48,031 nt of DNA from contig JAGVVY010000002.1 of the NCBI GenBank assembly GCA_018304585.1, positions 1 through 48,031 of the forward strand. Direction: 5' to 3'. The translations under genes and the position numbers were made by a program. The notes under the pieces were generated by a model. The model made no database searches. It was not told where the DNA came from and was given only the letters and a program-made list of their open reading frames with translations. The first letter of the stretch is position 1, and each line of letters opens with the position of its first letter. Below are positions 1 to 5,304 of the stretch, in pieces. The stretch is from Candidatus Aenigmatarchaeota archaeon. Lineage in GTDB: Archaea; Aenigmatarchaeota; Aenigmatarchaeia; GW2011-AR5.

Positions 1-36
1 CAACGCACCTCCTGTATAGTAGGGCACTTGCCCCAT
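1..36 (-). CDS. possible 5' end of a gene running off the left edge
   Basis: An ATG on the minus strand at 36 opens a frame that stays open for 12 codons to the window edge (MGQVPYYTGGAL). A T/A-rich stretch that could be a TATA box lies about 25 bases upstream on the same strand, near 55-65, which would fit a leaderless transcript. Too little is visible to name a product, and a 12-codon open frame can occur by chance. Confidence 0.2.
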   Translation of the reverse strand, partial: MGQVPYYTGGAL

Positions 37-268
37 GAATATAATTTAGGCAACGCTTAAAAATCCACTGCTTGAGCACTTAAAAAACCGCGGGAATAGA
101 GGAAATATGATAATAGCTTTCGACGGGCTGTCGCTCGCAGGGAGCCTGCTTTGGTGGTCATGCTTGAGTTACGGGATTCGGAAAGGATAAACAGGACAAT
201 CGCCCATCAGACGGGCTGATTTGGCTGTATTTTCCCGTACTTTTTGCATGGATTTAAGTTTTGCTAAT

Positions 269-318
269 TATAGTTCTCCAAGGAAACAAACAAGGCATTA
301 CTTCCTTGGGAGACTATA
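269..318. repeat. hairpin element with TATAGT/ACTATA ends
   Basis: The two 17-base arms at 269-285 and 302-318 are near-perfect inverted repeats that begin TATAGT and end ACTATA, with a short AT-rich loop. An arm-like sequence (a TATAG run, then CTCCAAGGAA) recurs inverted at 23169-23268, and a third element with the same ends is at 2714-2779. It lies 60 bases upstream of tRNA-Ile. The rest of 37-377 shows no convincing gene; a 27-codon frame at 105-188 has no support beyond being open. Confidence 0.6.
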
Positions 319-377
319 TGTGAACCCGGTAAATCATGCCCGGAACCTTTACAGGGTTTAACATAAGTACCAGGCAA

Positions 378-492
378 GGGCCGGTAGCTCAGTCGGTAGA
401 GCATCAAAGCGATGTGCACGTCTTATACGACGGCTGGGTATTATGCCATCTAGGCAAACTGAAGGTCGGGAGTTCGATTCTCCCCCGGCCCA
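378..492 (+). tRNA. tRNA-Ile, inferred anticodon UAU, two introns
   Basis: The acceptor stem pairs 378-384 with 485-491, with discriminator A492. The D arm is 387-402 and the T arm 468-484 with the TTCGATT loop. The gene is 115 bases, about 42 longer than a mature tRNA. A fully paired anticodon stem appears only if two introns are removed: 407-419 (13 nt, between positions 29 and 30) and 428-456 (29 nt, the canonical 37/38 site). The stem is then TCAGT/ACTGA and the loop CTTATAA, giving anticodon TAT. The GGGCCGG acceptor end suits archaeal tRNA-Ile. Intron boundaries and identity are inferred by hand folding; tRNA-Lys shares similar termini and is the main alternative. Confidence 0.75.
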
Positions 493-495
493 TTT

Positions 496-735
496 TCACG
501 CATTTCCGTGTTTTTTTGAAAGCGCGTCCCTGACTGCACTTGGCAGGTATCGGATAACGCCTTTTGAGTAATCCGCGATGTGCAGCATGCCGGCATCCTT
601 GATAGTTTGCGGACTATCCCCGTCTTTGACCGCAAACTTGCGCTTGCTTTTTTCGTAATTTTCTGTTCCGGGATAACTTTCAAATCTAATGTCGGCGAGA
701 ACCGTTTCATTGATGTCTATGACAGGGAAATCCAT
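496..735 (-). CDS. hypothetical protein, 79 aa
   Basis: An open frame of 79 codons ends four bases from the tRNA-Ile 3' end on the opposite strand. The product is mixed and soluble-looking (starts MDFPVIDINETV, ends ALSKKHGNA) with no membrane segment or recognised motif. It could be a small single-domain gene or the remains of a larger one. No strong ribosome binding site precedes the ATG. A second open frame on the same strand (450-710) overlaps it and looks less protein-like. Bases 736-904 show no gene. Confidence 0.35.
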   Translation of the reverse strand: MDFPVIDINETVLADIRFESYPGTENYEKSKRKFAVKDGDSPQTIKDAGMLHIADYSKGVIRYLPSAVRDALSKKHGNA

Positions 736-904
736 GCAGATATCCGTCCCCGTTGCGTGTAATTTGGCGGCGCATGATCCGTGGTCCGGGATTATTTGCG
801 GTAGATACCCCGGGATTCAAGATAATTTTTGACATCAATAACGGAGTATATTTCAAAATTATACCGTTTTATGCGGTTGCAAAAAAATTATATATGATTT
901 TCTT

Positions 905-1020
905 TTTGCAACCAGCTTTGCACGAAAAGTAGCCAATGAACACAAGATGTTGCGATTTTAGAAAGTCAAAATACAACCGGTTGACCGATTTTGGACTTTA
1001 GGTGCAAAGCCTTTGCAACC
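905..1020. mobile_element. 98-bp MITE with 9-bp target duplication
   Basis: The element spans 914-1011. Its ends are inverted repeats (AGCTTTGCAC at the left, GTGCAAAGCC at the right), matching at 14 of the outer 17 positions. It is flanked by an identical 9-base direct repeat, TTTGCAACC, at 905-913 and 1012-1020, the footprint expected of transposition. A nearly identical copy lies at 19194-19291, and the same termini bound the DISARM element at 34314-45201. It is too short to code for anything and must move in trans. Confidence 0.85.
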
Positions 1021-1025
1021 GCAAC

Positions 1026-1035
1026 TTATATATAT
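1026..1035 (+). promoter_or_regulatory. TATA box for the lysine-rich small gene
   Basis: An alternating TTATATATAT tract lies 44 bases before the ATG at 1079, which would place a transcript start near 1055 and leave a short leader holding the GGTG ribosome binding site. It begins six bases after the MITE's right-hand target duplication. Confidence 0.5.
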
Positions 1036-1078
1036 GGAGCATGGTCATAGCATTATTATAAAAAATGACAGGTGAAAA

Positions 1079-1153
1079 ATGATGGCAGCTAAGAAAAAGA
1101 AAGCAGCTAAGAAGACTGCAAAGAAAAGTACATCGAAGAAAAAAAGAAGATGA
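1079..1153 (+). CDS. 24-aa lysine-rich basic protein
   Basis: The frame starts with two ATG codons and reads 24 residues, almost entirely Lys, Ala, Arg, Ser and Thr: two AAKK/KKAAKK blocks followed by a KKKRR end. A good GGTGA site sits five bases before the first ATG, and a TATA box lies at 1026-1035, so expression signals are complete. The composition resembles the tails of eukaryotic linker histones and bacterial Hc1/AlgP-type DNA-compacting proteins. Binding to DNA or RNA through charge alone is a reasonable inference, but no fold can be assigned. It is below the size cut-off of most gene finders. Confidence 0.6.
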   Translation: MMAAKKKKAAKKTAKKSTSKKKRR

Positions 1154-1172
1154 ATAAAATATTTTTCTCTTT

Positions 1173-1243
1173 ATTTTCTTGATTCTCAAAAGTGCAAACT
1201 ATAAAAATATTTTCTTGATTCTCAAAAGTGCAAACTATAAAAA
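1173..1243. repeat. 36-bp tandem duplication
   Basis: Two adjacent direct copies with a 36-base period (1173-1208 and 1209-1243) are identical over 35 bases. Each contains a T-rich tract (ATTTTCTTGATTCTC), so the pair may act as the terminator of the small gene ending at 1153. There is no spacer between the copies, so this is not a CRISPR array. Confidence 0.85.
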
Positions 1244-1284
1244 GCAAGCAGCGTTCTCAAGCTCCGTTCCAAAGCCCGGCGGGC

Positions 1285-1752
1285 TTAGCCGTGGTAATTC
1301 GTGGGCTCGCTCTTGAACTTGAGGTCTGCCCATCCGGCGGAAAGCTTTTTGCACACGTGCTTCAGCTCCTTCTTCATGTCGTCGTTCCAGAACTGCCATG
1401 TCTCGCGTATCCACTGGGCAACATCTTCTTCTTCGGGGTCCATTAAAAGCATATTATTTTTCCATTTGAGCACCTGAAGCCTTTTGTACAGGCCGAAGAG
1501 CCTTTCCTTGTCTTCCTTCGTTATCATGTGCTGCTCGTAGAATCCGGACAGGGAATCGGCGTCCCCGATTATGGGCTCTATTATTCTTTCGGTGAAGGAA
1601 AACACGCGGTTGGAGATTTCCGTCCGTATCTGCTCAAATATTTCCCCCTCTTCCTCTATTTCAAAATTGAAAGTCTCTTTCAATTCGGTCAGATGCGGCA
1701 GGCTGAACTTGGTTTGGAATTTTTTATACTTCTCCAGAACGTCGGGTTGCAT
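1285..1752 (-). CDS. conserved-looking hypothetical protein, 155 aa
   Basis: The frame remains open much further upstream, but the ATG at 1752 is the sensible start. A TATA box (TTTATATAG on the minus strand, near 1771-1780) lies about 25 bases before it, typical of a leaderless archaeal gene, and the residues before it look like untranslated DNA. The product is acidic and helical, with many Glu, Lys and aromatic residues (for example WIRETWQFWNDDMKKEL). It has no signal peptide or membrane segment. I do not recognise the family. It is divergent from pyrH. Confidence 0.7.
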   Translation of the reverse strand: MQPDVLEKYKKFQTKFSLPHLTELKETFNFEIEEEGEIFEQIRTEISNRVFSFTERIIEPIIGDADSLSGFYEQHMITKEDKERLFGLYKRLQVLKWKNNMLLMDPEEEDVAQWIRETWQFWNDDMKKELKHVCKKLSAGWADLKFKSEPTNYHG

Positions 1753-1886
1753 CGTATAATAAATCCGGCAAACTATATAAATTATAGTTAACGAAAATAG
1801 AGAGGATGTTACAGCTTGGCTAACTGTATGTGGTCGGATTTTGTAATATCTTGTATTAAAATTAGTGTTGCAGGGGCGTGGAATGC

Positions 1887-2546
1887 ATGAAGGCAGTGAT
1901 AAAGATAGGCGGATCGGTTGCAATAAACGGAATGGGAATTGATTCCCACTACTTCTCCCGTTTCCTTCCAGTTCTAAAGGCGGTCGAGAAGGGCAACAAC
2001 GTCTCGTTGTGCATAGGCGGAGGACGCATAGTGAGGAATTACTTCGCATCCGCGCGTTCCCTCGGCATGGCGGAACGGGAGATGGAGCTTGTAGGCATAG
2101 ACATGATCAGGGCGCACGTCCGTTTCCTCGCGTTCCTCACGGGAAAGGCGCCGGTCTTTTCGCGAGAAGAAATAAAATCCAGGAACATGGTCATAGGGGG
2201 CCTTGAGCCGGGCAAAAGCACCGACCACAGCGCCGCGCTTCTCGCTTCAATGATAAAGGCGGACGTGCTTGTGAAGATGACGAACGTCGCAGGGATATAC
2301 GACAAGGATCCTGCAAAGCACGAAGGCGCGAAGATGATAAAATCCATGACGTTTTCGCAATTGAAAAGCTATGCAAAATCCGGCACGCCCGGGAATTACG
2401 GCATACTCGATGCCGCGGCCATAGGGATAATAGCAAGGGAAAAAATAACCACCGTCATAATGGACGGAAGAGCGCCGGAAAACCTTGGGAAAGCGCTGGA
2501 ATTGCAAACGGGAACCGTTGTCAGAGAAACATTACAAGGAAAATGA
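1887..2546 (+). CDS. pyrH: UMP kinase (PyrH, archaeal type)
   Basis: Phosphorylates UMP to UDP with ATP in pyrimidine nucleotide synthesis. Amino acid kinase fold: KIGGSV nucleotide-binding start (residues 6-11), GGGRIVRNY glycine loop near 44-52, the archaeal UMP-kinase pattern VGIDMIRAH, then KSTDHSAALLA and the MTNVAGIYDKDP nucleotide-site signature. The size (219 aa) is normal for archaeal PyrH. I chose ATG 1887; a GTG at 1878 would add three residues but sits too close to the GGGG tract. Of 19 isoleucine codons, 17 are ATA, one ATT and one ATC. Isopentenyl phosphate kinase, of the same fold, is the main alternative given the nearby mevalonate genes, but it normally carries a substrate His that is not apparent here. 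Confidence 0.85.
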   Translation: MKAVIKIGGSVAINGMGIDSHYFSRFLPVLKAVEKGNNVSLCIGGGRIVRNYFASARSLGMAEREMELVGIDMIRAHVRFLAFLTGKAPVFSREEIKSRNMVIGGLEPGKSTDHSAALLASMIKADVLVKMTNVAGIYDKDPAKHEGAKMIKSMTFSQLKSYAKSGTPGNYGILDAAAIGIIAREKITTVIMDGRAPENLGKALELQTGTVVRETLQGK

Positions 2547-2713
2547 TGAAGAGGGATAGTCCGAGTATTGTTCCAAGGGCGTCTTCTATTGTGAGTTTCA
2601 TAACATAGGTATGGTTTGGCCAGTTTATAAAACTTTCCCATTCCTTATTTCGGAAGATGGCGCCATGTTTGCCTGTTCGCGGCATTATATGGCTAAATAC
2701 TTATGTCCAGTCC

Positions 2714-2801
2714 TATAGTATACTCAAAGGCATTAATTTTCCTGCAAATAATGCCTTTGTATGTCCCGAAGGCACTATACATGGTTATTCGTGCCCTTCG
2801 G
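2714..2801. repeat. nested hairpins with TATAGT/ACTATA ends, upstream of tRNA-Val
   Basis: The core (2714-2779) starts TATAGT and ends ACTATA and encloses a perfect 10-bp stem (2726-2735 with 2749-2758). A second hairpin, 2766-2775 with 2791-2801, carries one bulge and overlaps the right end. It ends 11 bases before tRNA-Val. It may be a mobile palindromic element or a processing or regulatory structure for the tRNA; the sequence does not decide. Confidence 0.55.
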
Positions 2802-2812
2802 CATAATCGCAA

Positions 2813-2911
2813 GGGCTCGTGGTCTAGCGGCTATTTTCCCCGTTCGGGAAAAACGCAAATGACGCAACCTTCACATGGTTGAGGCCGGCGGTTCAAATCC
2901 GCCCGGGCCCA
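2813..2911 (+). tRNA. tRNA-Val (anticodon CAC) with a D-arm intron
   Basis: Acceptor stem 2813-2819 pairs with 2904-2910, discriminator A2911; T arm 2887-2903. The anticodon stem CAACC/GGTTG encloses loop TTCACAT, so the anticodon is CAC (2872-2874). The D stem GTC (2822-2824) pairs with GAC (2861-2863), but about 26 extra bases (roughly 2834-2859) lie in the D loop and contain a stem of T/C against G/A (TTTTCCCC with GGGAAAA). This is best read as a non-canonical intron; exact splice sites are uncertain by a few bases. The mature length would be 73. Confidence 0.85.
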
Positions 2912-2922
2912 TTGGGGATGGA

Positions 2923-3906
2923 ATGAAAGCTACGGCAAAGGCTAATGCGAACATAGCCCTGGTCAAATACTGGGGCAAGCGCGACGAGGCGTTAATATTG
3001 CCGCATAACTCATCCATATCTATGACGTGCGACGCCATGGAGACGGTCACTACGGTGGAATTCTCGGAGAATTATGACACAGACACCGCAATCATAAACG
3101 ACGAGGAACTCCATTCAGACCAAAAGCGCGTCTACGATCACATAAGCCTGATCAGAAAGATGGCAGGAATAAAGGAAAAAGCGAAGATAGTTTCCGAGAG
3201 CAACTTTCCCGTCGCCGCGGGCCTGGCATCTTCCGCCTCCGGCTTCGCGGCCCTTACCGTCGCCGCAGCTGCTGCGGCAGGCCTGAAGCTGTCAGAAAAG
3301 GAACTGTCCATCGTCGCGCGCCAGGGTTCCGGTTCCGCATGCCGCTCGATATTCGGAGGCTTTGTCGAATGGAAGAAAGGAACGAAGTCTTCCGACTCCT
3401 ATGCCGAACAGATAGCAGGCAAGGATCATTGGAAGGATTTCAGGATGATAGCTACCATAGTCAAGGAAGCGAGGAAGGCGGTTTCGTCCCGCTCCGGCAT
3501 GTCGCAGACGGTCAAAACGTCCCCTTATTACGGCGGCTGGCTGTCTTCAATAGAAGAGGACCTCAAAGGCATGAGGGAGGCGATACGCTCAAAGAATTTT
3601 ACGGCCGCAGGCAGCCTCGCCGAATACAACGCCCTGAAGATGCATTGCACCATGATGACATCGAAGCCCCCTATAATATATTGGACGCCTGCGACCGTGG
3701 AAATAATGAACGCAGTAAGGGAATGGCGGCAGGACCTGGAATCGTATTTCACGATGGATGCAGGTCCTAACGTCAAGGTCATGTGCCTGAAGAAGGACGA
3801 GAAAGAGCTCCGCCAGAGGCTTTCGGAACTGGACGGAGTGGTGAAAACCATAAGCTGCGCTCCGGGCGACGGTTCGTCGGTCAGTAAAAATCATTTGTTT
3901 GATTGA
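2923..3906 (+). CDS. mvaD: diphosphomevalonate decarboxylase
   Basis: ATP-dependent decarboxylation of mevalonate diphosphate to isopentenyl diphosphate. The 327-aa GHMP-fold protein shows the family signatures: NIALVKYWGKRD near residues 10-21, NSSISMTCD, the phosphate loop PVAAGLASSASGFAAL, RQGSGSACRSIFGGFVEW, and TMDAGPNV with the catalytic Asp. The frame is open upstream into tRNA-Val; ATG 2923, 12 bases after the tRNA, is the first plausible start. The Nudix gene follows at once. Phosphomevalonate decarboxylase and bisphosphomevalonate decarboxylase are paralogues; the phosphomevalonate kinase at 7648 argues for the diphosphate substrate. Confidence 0.92.
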   Translation: MKATAKANANIALVKYWGKRDEALILPHNSSISMTCDAMETVTTVEFSENYDTDTAIINDEELHSDQKRVYDHISLIRKMAGIKEKAKIVSESNFPVAAGLASSASGFAALTVAAAAAAGLKLSEKELSIVARQGSGSACRSIFGGFVEWKKGTKSSDSYAEQIAGKDHWKDFRMIATIVKEARKAVSSRSGMSQTVKTSPYYGGWLSSIEEDLKGMREAIRSKNFTAAGSLAEYNALKMHCTMMTSKPPIIYWTPATVEIMNAVREWRQDLESYFTMDAGPNVKVMCLKKDEKELRQRLSELDGVVKTISCAPGDGSSVSKNHLFD

Positions 3907-3907
3907 T

Positions 3908-4300
3908 ATGATATTGCATGATACGGCGTGCGTGGTAGTGAAAAGCCGGGGGAAAATCCTCCTTGTGAAGCGCAACTTCCGGCCCGAGAAGGGATACTGG
4001 GCGGTGCCCGGAGGCCACGTTGAACCGGGCGAAACGTTCAGGCAGGCCGCGCAGCGCGAGGCAGTTGAAGAAGTAGGCGGCGTGACGATAGAAGGCAGAC
4101 AGCTCATGTCTTTCATTCATGACGCAGACATAGGCCACAGGCACAGGGCGCACATCTTCATGGGGAAAGTCACGGGCAAGGTCGTTGCAGGAAGCGATGC
4201 TGCAGAGGCACGATGGTTCTCCTTGAACCGGATGAAGAGAATGGACATAACGCATTATACAAAAACCATCCTGAACAGGGTGCGCGGGGGGAAAGCATGA
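3908..4300 (+). CDS. Nudix hydrolase
   Basis: A 130-aa Nudix domain protein, probably hydrolysing a nucleoside diphosphate derivative. The full Nudix box runs from the GG of GGHVEPGETF to REAVEEVGG, with the metal-binding REXXEE. The start at ATG 3908 follows the decarboxylase stop by one base, and the stop overlaps the mevalonate kinase ATG, so the three genes look like one translationally coupled operon. Its position suggests a role near isoprenoid phosphate metabolism, but the sequence does not define the substrate; an ADP-ribose or MutT-like activity is equally possible. Confidence 0.85.
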   Translation: MILHDTACVVVKSRGKILLVKRNFRPEKGYWAVPGGHVEPGETFRQAAQREAVEEVGGVTIEGRQLMSFIHDADIGHRHRAHIFMGKVTGKVVAGSDAAEARWFSLNRMKRMDITHYTKTILNRVRGGKA

Positions 4301-5304
4301 AAGTTTCCGCCCCCGGCAAGATAATAATAATCGGCGAGCATGCCGTTGTCTACGGCAAGCCCGCGATAATAGCCGCGGTCAACAGGCGCTGCAGGGTAAG
4401 CGCGGAAAAATCCGGGGGCGTGACGGTTCGTTCTCCGATAATGAAGGATGCCATGCGTTTCACGGTTGCCGAGGCGAAGAGATTGTCGGAAAAGGCCGAT
4501 GCGCTGTGGAAAGAATGCGCGGAGGCCAGGGACTTCACGCCGTTGTTCGCTGCCACGAAGAAGGGCGGCAATGCGCTCAAAGCAGGCATTGGCAAAATAT
4601 TCCGTGAATTCCGGATAGGCGAAGGGGCAGACATAAGCATAACTTCGGAGATACCTGTCGGATATGGCATGGGATCTTCGGCCGCGCTTGCGGTGTCTTT
4701 GACAAAGGCGCTTGCGATTCTTTACAATAAGAACGCTTCGCTTGAGGAAATAAACGCGATCGCCTACAAGCTGGAGCAGTATGCGCACGGCACGCCTTCC
4801 GGCGGGGACAATACGGCGTCCTGCTTCGGGGGCATCATGCGATATATCAAGGAGCCCAAGTCCATGGAACAGCTGGACCTCGGCAAGCTTGAGAACTTTA
4901 TCCTTGTTTATTGCGCGCCGCCCGCGAAAACCACAGGCGAGCTCGTGCAGGGCGTGCGCAATCTTGGCGCCGCGTTCAGGACGGATAGAATGGATGCATT
5001 AGGGCTATTGGCAGAACGCATGCTTGCCGCTTTGCGCAAGAGGGATCATGCCGAAATAAAAAGCACAATCAGCGAGACGCAGAAAAATCTTCAGGAACTT
5101 GGCGTTTCTACGCCTGAAATAGACAAACTCTGCCGTGCAGTGAAGAAAGCAGGCGGGGCGGCAAAGCTCTGCGGAGCCGGCGGAGGCGGAGTCGTGATGT
5201 GCTATCACGAAGATGGCGCCATGCTTGAGAGTGTTGTGCGCGCCGCAGGTTACGAGCCGCAGCACGTCCAGCTTGGCGCGGAAGGCGTCAGGACGGAATC
5301 ATAG
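4297..5304 (+). CDS. mvk: mevalonate kinase
   Basis: Phosphorylates (R)-mevalonate to 5-phosphomevalonate. 335-aa GHMP kinase with SAPGKIIIIGEHAVVYGKP at the N-terminus, the ATP loop PVGYGMGSSAALAVSL, the YAHGTPSGGDNTASC motif carrying the catalytic Asp, and the C-terminal KLCGAGGGGVVMC glycine motif. ATG 4297 overlaps the Nudix TGA and has a GGGGG tract seven bases upstream. The last bases overlap the convergent PEP synthase gene. Confidence 0.94.
   Translation: MKVSAPGKIIIIGEHAVVYGKPAIIAAVNRRCRVSAEKSGGVTVRSPIMKDAMRFTVAEAKRLSEKADALWKECAEARDFTPLFAATKKGGNALKAGIGKIFREFRIGEGADISITSEIPVGYGMGSSAALAVSLTKALAILYNKNASLEEINAIAYKLEQYAHGTPSGGDNTASCFGGIMRYIKEPKSMEQLDLGKLENFILVYCAPPAKTTGELVQGVRNLGAAFRTDRMDALGLLAERMLAALRKRDHAEIKSTISETQKNLQELGVSTPEIDKLCRAVKKAGGAAKLCGAGGGGVVMCYHEDGAMLESVVRAAGYEPQHVQLGAEGVRTES

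Noticed and set aside
105-188. 27-codon ORF with hydrophobic centre
   Set aside because: No ribosome binding site or promoter at proper spacing; could easily be chance.
336-533. 65-codon frame over tRNA-Ile
   Set aside because: It lies across a structurally supported tRNA gene and has no independent signals.
450-710. 86-codon minus-strand frame ending in the tRNA
   Set aside because: It overlaps the more protein-like frame at 496-735 and its C-terminus is translated tRNA T-arm sequence.
1173-1243. Direct repeats as a CRISPR array
   Set aside because: Two abutting 36-base copies without spacers; a simple tandem duplication.
1887-2546. Isopentenyl phosphate kinase because of the mevalonate neighbourhood
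   Set aside because: The UMP kinase signatures VGIDMIRAH and MTNVAGIYDKDP fit PyrH, and the pathway here appears to use diphosphomevalonate.
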